A stretch of DNA of 64,000 bases. Origin: Rhodocyclaceae bacterium. GTDB lineage: Bacteria; Pseudomonadota; Gammaproteobacteria; Burkholderiales; Rhodocyclaceae. A program made the translations under genes and the position numbers. Under the pieces are notes generated by a model that worked only from the letters and a program-made list of their open reading frames with translations, searched no databases and was not told where the DNA came from. The DNA lies in NCBI GenBank assembly GCA_016791105.1, contig JAEUNM010000043.1, positions 1-64,000 of the forward strand, written 5' to 3'. Shown here in pieces: positions 17,606 through 26,587 of this stretch (the stretch's first letter is position 1; every line of letters starts with the position of its first letter).

Positions 17606-20600
17606 TCAGGTTTCGAGTTCGGCCAGGCCGCCCAGCACGCGATCGAGTTCTTGGCGCAATTCGGCCAGTTCCGCACCCGCGCGGGAGCGATTGCCGGCCC
17701 GGAATTGGCGCTCCAGTTCAGCCGCATGCCGGTGCAGTTGGGGCGCACTGATGTTTCCCGCGACGCCCTTCAAGGTATGGGCAAGTTCCGCGCCGGTGGA
17801 ATAATTTTCCTGCTCCAGCGCTTCTTCCAGGCGGCGGTCGTAACCCGCGAACGTACCGCGGAAAGACAGCAATATGCGGCGGCAGGTCGCGCCGCGCCCC
17901 CGCATGCGTTGCAGCATGTCCGCCGTATCGATGCCGCGCAATTCGGGTAATTCGTCGTCGTCCGCTGGTGCGGGCGGGGCGGGCAAAGCCGGCGGCGCGG
18001 GCATGGAAACGACTGCGGGCTCGCCTGCCGCGCCGGGTGCCGAACACCAGCGCCGCACTACCGCGTAGAGTCCAGCCGGATCGACCGGCTTGGCGACGTG
18101 GTCTTTCATGCCCACCGCCAGACTGTGCTCTCTGTCGTCGTGAAATGCGTGCGCGGTAAGCGCCACGATGGGCTGGCCGGCGTGGCGGGCATCCTGCAGG
18201 ATGCGTGCGGCAGCCGTGAAGCCGTCCATTTCCGGCATCTGGATATCCATCAATACCAGTGCATAGTGGCCGGGCGCATGCGCCAGCACGCGCTCCACGG
18301 CGCGCACGCCGTTTTCTGCCTCGTCCACCTGTGCCCCGGTCGCAGCCAGCAATTCGCGCAAAATTTCGCGATTGAGCGCAACGTCCTCGGCGATCAGCAC
18401 GCGCGCCCCATCCACCCTGGGCACCTGGTCTGCCTGCGCCAGTGGCCCAGGCGCCGCAGCGGAGCGGAACAACACACGCAGCGCGCGCGTCAGTGCGCGT
18501 GGCGTGGTCGGCTCGCTCACACTGGCGCGCATGCCGGCCGCATCGGCTTGCGGCGCTTGTACGGTGGTGAGACACAACTGCGGCAAATCGAGGTCGAGCA
18601 AGCCCTGCATGGTGTCATCGACCACCACGAAATCCGCGCTCACGCGCGCCGTTTCTTCGGTTTCCACGCACACCCCCAGACCACCGAGCTGGGCGGCCAC
18701 GCAGGCACGCTTGGATTCGCCGGCCAGCACCAGCATGGCGCGCTTGCCGTACAGATCGCGCGGCGGCGGCACCGGCTGTGCGGCCGGATCGAGTTGCAGT
18801 GGCAGCGTGAAATAGAAGGTGGAACCGCGGCCGGGCTGGCTTTGTACGCCTATGCTGCCGCCCATCAGTTCCACCAGGCGGCGCGAAATCGACAGCCCGA
18901 GGCCGGTTCCGCCAAATCGCCGGGTGGTCGAATTGTCGGCCTGGCTGAACGGCCGGAACAATTGTTCGATTTTGGCCGCGCTGATGCCTATGCCGGTGTC
19001 GGTAACGGCGAAGCGCAGGCTCACGCCCTCTGCGTTCGCTCCGTCGGCCAGTTCGACGCGCACCCGTACTTCACCGGCGGTGGTGAATTTGACCGCGTTA
19101 CCGCACAGATTGATCAGCACCTGGCCGAGCCGCGTGGGGTCGCCCAGGTAAGCCGCGGGGCAGCCGTCCTGCACGTCCAGCATGAAATCCAGGTTGTTTT
19201 CCGCCGCCTGGTTGCCGCACACCACGCCGACATTTTCGAGCACGTCCCACAGATCGAAAGCGATGCATTCGATCTCCAGCTTGCCGGCCTCGATTTTGGA
19301 AAAATCCAGTATGTCGTTGATCACCGCCAGGAGCGTGCTGCCGGCGGATTGAATTTTCTGCAGCCAGTCCTGCTGGCGCGGCTGCAGTGTGGTTTGCAGC
19401 GTCAGATGCGCCAGCCCCAATACGGCATTCAGCGGGGTGCGAATTTCATGGCTCATGTTGGCAAGAAATTCGCTCTTCGAGCGGCTGGCATGCTCGGCCT
19501 CTTCTTTCGCCACCGCGAGCTGGCGCGTGCGCTCCGCCACGGTTTCTTCGAGCATTTGCTGATGCCCCGCAAGCGCCTCTTCGGCTTCCTTGCGCTCGCT
19601 GATGTCGCTACAAATCCAGGTCGAATCGCTACTGCCCGCGCCGTGGCCGTGGCCGGCCACCACCGCCCAAAAACAGCTCCCGTCGCGCCGGCGCATGCGC
19701 ACCTCGGCGGAAAAGTGGCTGCCCGGGTCGAGCGCGTCAAAGCCTTGCGTGACCATTTCGAAATGCTGTTTGTCGGCATACAGGGTGCGCGTCGCCAAGC
19801 CCAGCATTTCGCCCGGTCCGTAGCCGAACATGGATTCAAACTTCGGGTTGCACGACAGCAGCATGCGCCGGCGCACGGTGGTAATGCCGACCACCGCATT
19901 ATCCAGCATGGCGTTCTTTTCCTGCAGCAAGTCCTCGCGCGCGCGCTCGGCTTCGTGCAGCAGGCGTATCGTGTCGCGAAAGCGCAGCACCGCGCGCGAT
20001 ACGCGGCCGATCTGATCTTCGCTGTCCAGACCGCTGAGCTGAATGTCGGTGTCGCCGCGCGCAAGCTTTTCCAGGCTGGTCTGCAGGTCGTCGAAAGAGC
20101 GGCCCAGGCGCGCCATCAAAACCCACAGCACCAGGATGATGGCCAAAGCCATGAGCAAATTGGACAGCACGTCCACCACCACGCGGCGCGCCACTTCGGC
20201 GTCCAGCGTGTCGCTGGACAGCACCAGTTCCAGCGAGCCGACCGGCGTGACGTGGCCACCGTCCTCGAAAGAAATGTCGCGCCGCATACCGGCATTGCCG
20301 CGGCTTTTTCTGGCCGGATCGCCGGCTTCGGCGAGCAAGGTGCCGGACGGATCGAACACCCGCACGCCGGCCACGTCCGGACTGGCGCCCAGGGCGCTGA
20401 CCACGCTGGTGACAGCCGCACTGTTGAAATCGAACAAAGGTCGCGCCAGCGCTTCGCCGACCAATTGAGACTGGCGCCGCAAGCGGTCTTCGAGCCGCGC
20501 ATCCGCATCGGCGTGCAGACGCCAGAGGTCGTAGCCAGCATTCAGCGAGGAGCCCAGCACGACGGCAAACACGATGCCGGCAAACACACGCAGGCGCAGG

Positions 20601-20635
20601 TCGCTGCGCCAAGCCTGCTTCAGGCGGGCGATCAT
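17606..20635 (-). CDS. Hybrid sensor histidine kinase (HAMP-PAS-HisKA-HATPase-REC-HPt)
   Basis: A 1009-residue membrane phosphorelay kinase. TM1 is about 15-36, the periplasmic sensor about 37-155, TM2 about 156-176, HAMP about 178-232 and PAS about 240-350. A dimerisation domain follows with the phosphorylated His396 in [11 protein letters not shown]. The ATP-binding domain has the N box ([10 protein letters not shown]), DTGIGIS, and [11 protein letters not shown] receiver domain near 745-870 has its Asp in [11 protein letters not shown]. The C-terminal HPt domain has its His in [14 protein letters not shown] degenerate receiver-like segment lies between kinase and receiver ([12 protein letters not shown]). 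No output domain is present, so the relay should pass to a separate regulator outside this window. The gene lies 36 bases downstream of a periplasmic binding protein, its likely ligand partner. Confidence 0.92.
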   Translation of the reverse strand: MIARLKQAWRSDLRLRVFAGIVFAVVLGSSLNAGYDLWRLHADADARLEDRLRRQSQLVGEALARPLFDFNSAAVTSVVSALGASPDVAGVRVFDPSGTLLAEAGDPARKSRGNAGMRRDISFEDGGHVTPVGSLELVLSSDTLDAEVARRVVVDVLSNLLMALAIILVLWVLMARLGRSFDDLQTSLEKLARGDTDIQLSGLDSEDQIGRVSRAVLRFRDTIRLLHEAERAREDLLQEKNAMLDNAVVGITTVRRRMLLSCNPKFESMFGYGPGEMLGLATRTLYADKQHFEMVTQGFDALDPGSHFSAEVRMRRRDGSCFWAVVAGHGHGAGSSDSTWICSDISERKEAEEALAGHQQMLEETVAERTRQLAVAKEEAEHASRSKSEFLANMSHEIRTPLNAVLGLAHLTLQTTLQPRQQDWLQKIQSAGSTLLAVINDILDFSKIEAGKLEIECIAFDLWDVLENVGVVCGNQAAENNLDFMLDVQDGCPAAYLGDPTRLGQVLINLCGNAVKFTTAGEVRVRVELADGANAEGVSLRFAVTDTGIGISAAKIEQLFRPFSQADNSTTRRFGGTGLGLSISRRLVELMGGSIGVQSQPGRGSTFYFTLPLQLDPAAQPVPPPRDLYGKRAMLVLAGESKRACVAAQLGGLGVCVETEETARVSADFVVVDDTMQGLLDLDLPQLCLTTVQAPQADAAGMRASVSEPTTPRALTRALRVLFRSAAAPGPLAQADQVPRVDGARVLIAEDVALNREILRELLAATGAQVDEAENGVRAVERVLAHAPGHYALVLMDIQMPEMDGFTAAARILQDARHAGQPIVALTAHAFHDDREHSLAVGMKDHVAKPVDPAGLYAVVRRWCSAPGAAGEPAVVSMPAPPALPAPPAPADDDELPELRGIDTADMLQRMRGRGATCRRILLSFRGTFAGYDRRLEEALEQENYSTGAELAHTLKGVAGNISAPQLHRHAAELERQFRAGNRSRAGAELAELRQELDRVLGGLAELET

Positions 20636-20671
20636 GGCGCACTACCGCGGCGGTGGCGTACTGCGTGCCGC

Positions 20672-21460
20672 TTAATTGCGCATCGCAGCCTGGGCATCGC
20701 GCTCAAGCTTCTGGTATTCGGCTGAATTGCGCACCGTTGCGATGGCCTGCCAGATGCGGCCGGCCAGATCGGCCTGACTGCGCGCGAATTCGTGCGAAAA
20801 CACCAGGAAATACGGCTTCTCGACCAGGGGTTGCGGCAGGATTTGAATTTCCGCGGCCAAGGCCGGATTGGTATCCAGCACGAATACCGCTTCGCCATCC
20901 AGCATGGCCGCCGCGGCGAGGCGCCCGGCGGCCAGTTTGTGCAGCAATTCCGCACCTTTCTGGGTGCCCTCGTCCACCTTTACGCCCATGGCGCGCAGCT
21001 GGTCGCCGACGGAGTAGCCGAGTTGTATGCCGACTGCGCCATCGAGGTATGAAAACGCCTTGCCGTCCCAATCCACCTTGGCCCCCTTGCGGCGCAGGAC
21101 CACGTAGCGATCCACGTTCAGACGCTTCGAGGCGTCGGGCGGATTGCCGCCCGGATACACGGCCAGTTCGAGCCGGTCCGCCTTGAAGCTGGCACCGATG
21201 GCGCCGGCTACGGCATTGGCCTTCAGTTCGGCCAGGCAGCGCTTCCACGGCATGCCGCGATAGTCGAAGCGCAGGCCCAGATTGCCTGCGACGCGGTTGA
21301 GCAGGTCGATGTTGAGACCACCGCCATCCTGGGTGCGCCAAGGGCGCACATCGGCCTTTTCGACACACAGCGCCAGTGTTTCGCCGGCTACGGCGGTGGC
21401 GGCGAACATACAGATGGCGGTCAGGGAAACGATCAGACGCAGGAACAAGATTGCACGCAT
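20672..21460 (-). CDS. Periplasmic solute-binding protein, family 3-like (probable kinase partner)
   Basis: A 262-residue secreted protein. Residues 1-25 form a signal peptide ending in TAVAG. The mature part follows the SBP_bac_3 fold: NIDLLNRVAGNLGLRFDY, WKRCLAELKANAVAGAIGAS, YVVLRRKG, and KPYFLVFSHEFA, as in amino-acid-type binding proteins. No ABC permease or ATPase lies nearby. Instead the gene directly precedes the hybrid kinase on the same strand, which suggests that it delivers a ligand signal to the kinase sensor rather than importing a nutrient. A single Cys pair (C32, and C in WKRCLAE) may form a disulfide. The ligand is unknown. Confidence 0.82.
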   Translation of the reverse strand: MRAILFLRLIVSLTAICMFAATAVAGETLALCVEKADVRPWRTQDGGGLNIDLLNRVAGNLGLRFDYRGMPWKRCLAELKANAVAGAIGASFKADRLELAVYPGGNPPDASKRLNVDRYVVLRRKGAKVDWDGKAFSYLDGAVGIQLGYSVGDQLRAMGVKVDEGTQKGAELLHKLAAGRLAAAAMLDGEAVFVLDTNPALAAEIQILPQPLVEKPYFLVFSHEFARSQADLAGRIWQAIATVRNSAEYQKLERDAQAAMRN

Positions 21461-21664
21461 CGAAAGTCAATCCGTCAGGGAAATAAGGCTCATTTTGTGT
21501 ACGGTTATGCGGGCTTGAACTTGAATAATTCCAGCGCTTGCATGGGGAAGCCGGGGCGGTTTCCCGCGCTGTGCAACGTGCACCGGCGGGCCGCGCGTGG
21601 TACGTTATTGCGGCGCCTGCCATCGCTGCCGGCGTGCGCCCACCCTTGCCGCCCTGTGCCCGCT

Positions 21665-22642
21665 ATGCCACGCCCTACGCCCGCCAGAATTTTGAGCATG
21701 CTGCTCATCGCCATTGCGCCCGCCGCCTGCCGGCAGGCCGAGCCGCCGGCCTGGCAAGGCTATGCGGAAGGCGAGTACGTGCGCGTGGCCGTCGCCTACG
21801 CCGGCCGGCTCGACAACTTGGCTGTCGCGCGCGGCCAGCAAGTTGCCGCCGGCGCACTGCTATTCGAACTGGAACACGCCGCCGAGCAAGCTGCGCTGGA
21901 AGAAGCCCGCGCGCGCGCGCAAAGCAGCCGCGCCCGCCTGGCCAATCTGGAAGCTGGACGGCGCGCGCCGGAACGGGCCGCGATTGCCGCGCAGGTGGCC
22001 GCAGCCGGCGCCGCGCTGAATCTTTCTTCCGAACAATTACGCCAACAGCAGGATTTATATGCACGCCGTTATGTCGCCAAGTCGCGCCTGGATGAAGCGC
22101 AGGCGGCGGTCGCCCGCGACCGCGCGAAACTGAAAGAGGCCGAGGCGCAGCTTGCCAATGCAGGGCTCAGCCTGGGTCGCGGTGCGGAAATCGAAGCAGC
22201 AAGCCTGGACGCGGCGGCCGCGGAGCAGGCGGTGGCGCAGGCAGCCTGGCGGCTGGAACAGAAACGTGCCGTGGCGCCCGCGGCCGGGCTGGTACAGGAC
22301 ACCTATTTCGTGGCTGGTGAGTGGGTGCCGGCCGGCACACCCATCGTATCCTTGCTGCCGCCCGGAAATATCAAGCTGAGGTTTTTCGTGGCCGAAGGCG
22401 AAATTTCCGCGCTCAAGCCCGGCGCTGCCGTAGAAGCCAGTTGTGACGCCTGCGGCGCGCCCATCCGCGCCACGGTGAGCTATGTCGCGCCGCAGCCGGA
22501 ATACACGCCGCCCGTCATCTACAGCAAGGAAAGCCGCGCCAAACTGGTGTTCCTGGTGGAAGCGCGCCCGGCCGCGGCCGACGCGGCTCGCCTCAAACCC
22601 GGCCAGCCGCTCGACGTGCGGGCGGCGCCCGGCAAACCCTGA
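21665..22642 (+). CDS. HlyD-family periplasmic adaptor of an ABC exporter
   Basis: The 325-residue product has an N-terminal hydrophobic segment ending in APAAC, which could be a signal peptide or a weak lipobox. It is followed by a short biotinyl-lipoyl-like domain (GRLDNLAVARGQQVAAGALLF split around the hairpin), a long Ala/Arg/Glu-rich coiled coil (about 75-210) and a beta-barrel region (VAPAAGLVQDTYF, GEWVPAGTPI). This is the membrane-fusion layout of YbhG/HlyD proteins that link an inner-membrane pump to an outer-membrane channel. I chose the ATG at 21665 because it sits just before the hydrophobic segment; the frame opens earlier at 21497. It is the first gene of an exporter operon. No outer-membrane partner is in the window. 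Confidence 0.85.
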   Translation: MPRPTPARILSMLLIAIAPAACRQAEPPAWQGYAEGEYVRVAVAYAGRLDNLAVARGQQVAAGALLFELEHAAEQAALEEARARAQSSRARLANLEAGRRAPERAAIAAQVAAAGAALNLSSEQLRQQQDLYARRYVAKSRLDEAQAAVARDRAKLKEAEAQLANAGLSLGRGAEIEAASLDAAAAEQAVAQAAWRLEQKRAVAPAAGLVQDTYFVAGEWVPAGTPIVSLLPPGNIKLRFFVAEGEISALKPGAAVEASCDACGAPIRATVSYVAPQPEYTPPVIYSKESRAKLVFLVEARPAAADAARLKPGQPLDVRAAPGKP

Positions 22643-22659
22643 GGCCCTGGGTCGCAGCC

Positions 22660-23583
22660 ATGTCTGCCGGCGATCTGGCCATAGACGTTCAGCAGCTCAA
22701 CAAGCACTTCGGCGACAAGCACGTCGTCAAGGATTTGTCACTGTCGGTGCGGCGCGGCGAAATTTATGGCTTCCTGGGCCCCAATGGCAGCGGCAAAACC
22801 ACCTCGATACGCATGCTGTGCGGGCTGCTCACGCCGGATTCCGGCAGCGGCACCTGCCTGGGCCATGACGTAATCCGCGATACCGCGGCGATCAAGCGCG
22901 AAGTCGGCTATATGACGCAGCGTTTTTCGCTGTGGGAAGATTTGAATCTGCGCGAAAACCTGGATTTCATTGCGCGCATGTACGGCATGCGCGAGCGCCG
23001 CCGGGCGGTGGACGAAGCGCTGGAAAATCTCGGCCTCGCGGCGCGCCAGAAGCAGCTCGCCGGCGCCCTGTCGGGGGGCTGGAAACAACGCCTGGCGCTG
23101 GCCGCCTGCATGCTGCACAAGCCGCGCCTGCTATTGCTGGACGAGCCCACCGCCGGTGTGGATCCGAAGGCACGGCGCGACTTCTGGCAGGCCATACACG
23201 AACTGGCGGCGGACGGCATATCGGTACTGGTTTCCACCCACTACATGGACGAGGCGGAACGCTGTCACCGCCTGGCCTATATCGCCTACGGCAACTTGCT
23301 GGCGAGCGGCACGGCGGCTTCCATCATCGAACAGCAGAAGCTCAGCACCTGGTCGGTAAGCGGTGCGGATTTGGCCGCCCTGGCGCAGCAACTGCAGGGC
23401 ATGCCCGGGGTGGCGCAAATTACGCCCTTCGGCAACACCCTGCACGTAACCGGGCGCGACGAACAGGCCCTGGCCGCCAGCGTCGCGCGGCTGGCGGAAA
23501 ATTCGGCGCAGCGCTGGGAGCGCATACAGCCGGGACTGGAAGATGTGTTCATCGCGCTCATGGAAGGCACGGCGCAGTCATGA
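22660..23583 (+). CDS. ABC transporter ATP-binding protein
   Basis: A 307-residue ATPase that powers the exporter. The Walker A motif is GPNGSGKTT, the Q-loop is in YMTQRFSLWEDL, the signature is LSGGWKQRLALA (Trp replaces the usual Gln-like position), Walker B is LLLLDEPTAGVDP and the H-loop is VSTHYMDEAERC. The C-terminal 80 residues form a regulatory extension as in YbhF- and NatA-like ATPases (LEDVFIALMEG near the end). The ATG is 17 bases after the adaptor stop. It should act with the permease that follows. Confidence 0.93.
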   Translation: MSAGDLAIDVQQLNKHFGDKHVVKDLSLSVRRGEIYGFLGPNGSGKTTSIRMLCGLLTPDSGSGTCLGHDVIRDTAAIKREVGYMTQRFSLWEDLNLRENLDFIARMYGMRERRRAVDEALENLGLAARQKQLAGALSGGWKQRLALAACMLHKPRLLLLDEPTAGVDPKARRDFWQAIHELAADGISVLVSTHYMDEAERCHRLAYIAYGNLLASGTAASIIEQQKLSTWSVSGADLAALAQQLQGMPGVAQITPFGNTLHVTGRDEQALAASVARLAENSAQRWERIQPGLEDVFIALMEGTAQS

Positions 23584-23644
23584 ACCGGACCGGCAAGCGC
23601 GCAGCCGCCCTGCCCTTGCCGCACTGGCGGCGGAAGGGCCGGGC

Positions 23645-24778
23645 ATGAAGGGCTTTTCGTGGTCGCGCTGGATAGGCATCATGCTGAAGGAATTCATCCA
23701 GCTCAGGCGCGACCGCCTCACCTTCGGCATGATCATAGGCATACCGGTCATGCAGTTGATGCTGTTCGGCTTCGCCATCAATTCCGATCCCAAATCGCTG
23801 CCGACCGCCGTCATTTCGGCCGACAACAGTTCGCTCGCGCGCAGCATTGTGGCGGGGCTCAAAAACAGCGGCTATTTCCGCATCGTGCGAGAAATTTCCA
23901 GCGAGGCTGAGGCCGACCGCCAGATTACCGAGGGCGAGGTGCAGTTCGTTGTGCACATTCCGGAAAATCTGGCACGCCGGGTGGTGCGCGGCGAGCGCCC
24001 GGCCCTGCTCATCGAAGCCGATGCCACCGACCCGTCGGCCACTGCCAATGCCGTGTCGGCCTTGAGCGGCATAGGCCGCACGGCGCTGGCGCGCGAATTC
24101 ACGGGGCCGCTGGCGCGCCTCGCGCCGCTGCCGGACCCGCTGGATATTCGCGTGCATCGCCGCTTCAATCCGGAAGGCGTGACGCAGTACAACATCGTGC
24201 CGGGCCTGCTGGGCGTCATCCTCACCATGACAATGGTGCTCATGAACGGGCTGGCCATGACGCGCGAGCGCGAGCGCGGCACGTTCGAAAATCTGCTCGC
24301 CACCCCGGCCCAGCCGGTGGAAGTGATGACCGGCAAACTGGTGCCCTACATCCTGATCGGGCTGTTGCAGGTAAGTCTGGTGCTGCTGGCGGCACATTTC
24401 ATCTTTCATGTACCCATGCAGGGCAGCCTGCTCGCCATTTACGCCGTGGTGCTGTTGTTCATCGCCGCCAATCTGACGCTGGGCATCACCTTTTCCACAC
24501 TGGCGCGCAACCAGTTGCAGGCCATGCAGATGACGTTCTTCTACTTCCTGCCGTCCATCCTGCTGTCGGGCTTCATGTTCCCCTTCCGCGGCATGCCGGG
24601 CTGGGCGCAGGTGCTGGGCAATCTGCTGCCGCTGACGCATTTCCTGCGTCTGGTGCGCGGCCTCATGCTCAAGGGCAGCGCCGCCGCCGAGTTGTGGCCG
24701 GACATCTGGCCGCTACTGGCCTTCATGCTGGTGGTCATGGCGGCCGGCTTGCGCTTTTACCGGCGCACCCTGGACTGA
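23645..24778 (+). CDS. ABC-2 type permease
   Basis: A 377-residue membrane component of the exporter with one N-terminal transmembrane helix, a large periplasmic domain (about 50-165) and five C-terminal helices. Typical ABC-2 motifs are MLKEFIQLRRDRLTFGMII, QYNIVPGLLGVILTMTM, MTRERERGTFENLLATP and FPFRGMP. The family includes YbhS/YbhR. E. coli YbhGFSR uses two permeases; only one is present here, so it probably forms a homodimer. The start at 23645 was chosen because it opens immediately before the amphipathic helix; the frame extends back to 23543. A 22-codon frame at 23582 precedes it and is not supported. A glycosyltransferase gene follows after 10 bases. Confidence 0.9.
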   Translation: MKGFSWSRWIGIMLKEFIQLRRDRLTFGMIIGIPVMQLMLFGFAINSDPKSLPTAVISADNSSLARSIVAGLKNSGYFRIVREISSEAEADRQITEGEVQFVVHIPENLARRVVRGERPALLIEADATDPSATANAVSALSGIGRTALAREFTGPLARLAPLPDPLDIRVHRRFNPEGVTQYNIVPGLLGVILTMTMVLMNGLAMTRERERGTFENLLATPAQPVEVMTGKLVPYILIGLLQVSLVLLAAHFIFHVPMQGSLLAIYAVVLLFIAANLTLGITFSTLARNQLQAMQMTFFYFLPSILLSGFMFPFRGMPGWAQVLGNLLPLTHFLRLVRGLMLKGSAAAELWPDIWPLLAFMLVVMAAGLRFYRRTLD

Positions 24779-24788
24779 GGCGGACCGC

Positions 24789-25967
24789 ATGGATCGCGCC
24801 GCCTACCTCGCCTTCGACCGCTTCCCGTCCGCCAAAGGGGCTGCCACGCACATCGCGCAGATGGCCGACGCCCTGTTCGAGCATTACGGCGGCGGCCGCC
24901 TCATCGTGGCCGGGGCGCCCGAATTGCCGGCCTGGCAGCGCGAACAGAATGTGGAAATCCACCGCGCGCGCATGAGCGGCGCCACGCCGCTGGCGCGCGC
25001 GCTGTCCTATGCGAATTTTGCCGCCCAGGTGCTGGCACGCAAGCCGCCGGAAGTGGTGCACTACCGCGACATCTGGTCCGGCATCGCGGTAGAACGTGCC
25101 TGCCCGCCCGCCACGCGGCGGGTGTTTGAAGTCAATGGCCTGCCGTCGATCGAGTGGGCAGAGCGTTATCCGGCGCTGGCCGACAGCACACTCGCCAAAC
25201 TCCGTGCGCTGGAGGCGCAGCAACTTGCCGCGGCCGACCGCATCATCGTGCCGGCGGCGACGATTGCGCACAATCTGGCGCGCTGGAACGTGGAACTGCC
25301 GCCGCTAACCGTGGTGCCCAATGGCGCCGATTTGCCCGAGCTTCCCTCCGGCCCGCCGCCGCTCGCCACGCCTTACATTCTGTATTTCGGCGCGCTGCAA
25401 GCCTGGCAGGGGGTGGCCGACGCCATCGCCGCGATGGCCATGCTGGCCGACCTGCGCGGCCTCATGCTGGTAATCGCAAGCTCCAGCCCGGAGCGCCACG
25501 CCGAAGCGCTGCAAAACACCGCCCAGCGCCTGGGTGTCGCCGGCCGCATCCTCTGGTTGTACGAACTGCCGCGCCCGCAACTCGTGCGCTGGATCGCCGG
25601 CGCGCGCTGCAGCGTGGCACCCTTCACCCAGTGCGCACGCAATTTGCTGCAGGGCTTCGCGCCGCTCAAGGTACTCGAATCCTTGGCGGCCGGCGTGCCG
25701 GTGGTTGCGTCCGACCTGCCGGCGGTACGGGAAATCGTGAGGCACGGAGAACACGGCCTGCTGGTGCGCCCGGAGCGCCCCGGAGAACTGGCGCGAGCGC
25801 TGCGCACCCTGCTCGACGATGCCGCGCGGCGCGACCGCCTCGGGTGCGCGGCGCGCCAACATGTAGCCGACAACTTCAGTTGGCGCCTGTCGCGCGCCCG
25901 CTTGAGCGAGGCATACCGTGCTCTACATGTCGTAAAGCCGGCTCAGCTCGCCGAATTCAAGCGCTAG
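24789..25967 (+). CDS. Glycosyltransferase (GT4/GT-B type)
   Basis: A 392-residue cytosolic glycosyltransferase with the two-domain GT-B plan. Residues 1-175 hold the acceptor domain (FPSAKGAATHIAQMADAL) and about 185-375 the nucleotide-sugar domain (VVPNGADLPE, YFGALQAWQGV, and the EX7E-like LKVLESLAAGVPVVASDLPA). The donor and acceptor cannot be read. It begins 10 bases after the exporter permease, so it may share that transcript; whether the exporter handles a glycosylated product is only a guess. No other sugar genes lie immediately beside it. Confidence 0.85.
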   Translation: MDRAAYLAFDRFPSAKGAATHIAQMADALFEHYGGGRLIVAGAPELPAWQREQNVEIHRARMSGATPLARALSYANFAAQVLARKPPEVVHYRDIWSGIAVERACPPATRRVFEVNGLPSIEWAERYPALADSTLAKLRALEAQQLAAADRIIVPAATIAHNLARWNVELPPLTVVPNGADLPELPSGPPPLATPYILYFGALQAWQGVADAIAAMAMLADLRGLMLVIASSSPERHAEALQNTAQRLGVAGRILWLYELPRPQLVRWIAGARCSVAPFTQCARNLLQGFAPLKVLESLAAGVPVVASDLPAVREIVRHGEHGLLVRPERPGELARALRTLLDDAARRDRLGCAARQHVADNFSWRLSRARLSEAYRALHVVKPAQLAEFKR

Positions 25968-26587
25968 TCGGGATGTCAGGCCGCCGGTTCGAGGGCAGCC
26001 TCGCCGATTGGCAGTTCAGCAATCCACCCGCCGTAGCGCCAATGCCCGCGCGTCCAGCTTAAATGGGCCCTGTCGCGGGCATTTGCGTAACGGCGTCCTT
26101 TGCAGCAATTGGAACTTCAAGAACAAAAAACCAAAACTCGTGATCTATTCCGCATTTTTACAATTCAAGTTCGTCGCACAGGTCCGGTTTAAGCGCTGTC
26201 ATCGTGCATTATGCACATCCTGAAATCCATGCTTTAGACATAATATTCCTGGCTGCTGCGTGATTCCCCAGGACGTCCGTGGCAAGCTCGGCGATAGCCA
26301 ATTCGCTTGTATTTACAATAATTTCTCAGCACTCCAGGGCACAACCAGCGTCCGGCCCGGGAGCCTTTTGGCGCCAGGAAAGGACTTGCGTCGGGTCGCT
26401 TGACTAGTCTACAATTTACGCTTCTTGTAGTCAGCTCGCTTTAATTCAGGATAAGCGGGAAAACCAACAGCCAACAACAGATCGCCGGACCTTTCGGCGG
26501 CGGAATAACTGCATTACCCGTTACGGATGCGGGCCGGCACGCACCGTTCCTCGCGCGGGAACCGGGATCCCGATTTAGGAGCATTTC
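25968..26587. other. 620-bp intergenic region before the Kelch-repeat gene
   Basis: This is the most A/T-rich stretch in the window and has no supported gene; a 71-codon frame at 26008 has no recognisable features. It includes a small hairpin (CGAGG/CCTCG near 25992), a possible sigma-70 promoter near 26386-26415, an 8-bp palindrome GACTAGTC at 26402-26409, an inverted repeat CTACAA/TTGTAG just downstream, and a weak hairpin CGCCG/CGGCG at 26483-26499. It therefore looks like a long regulated leader. No known riboswitch was recognised. Confidence 0.5.
26386..26415 (+). promoter_or_regulatory. Candidate sigma-70 promoter of the Kelch-repeat gene
   Basis: TTGCGT at 26386-26391 and TACAAT at 26410-26415 are separated by 18 bases. 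The -10 matches five of six consensus bases, the -35 only three. Transcription would begin near 26422, leaving a leader of about 165 bases that includes the CTACAA/TTGTAG inverted repeat region. Confidence 0.4.

Noticed and set aside
18098..20725. 875-codon plus-strand frame opposite the first hybrid kinase
   Set aside because: Antisense of a gene with complete kinase motifs; no recognisable domains.
26008..26223. 71-codon frame in the 620-bp intergenic region
   Set aside because: No ribosome-binding site, no recognisable features, and composition unlike neighbouring genes.
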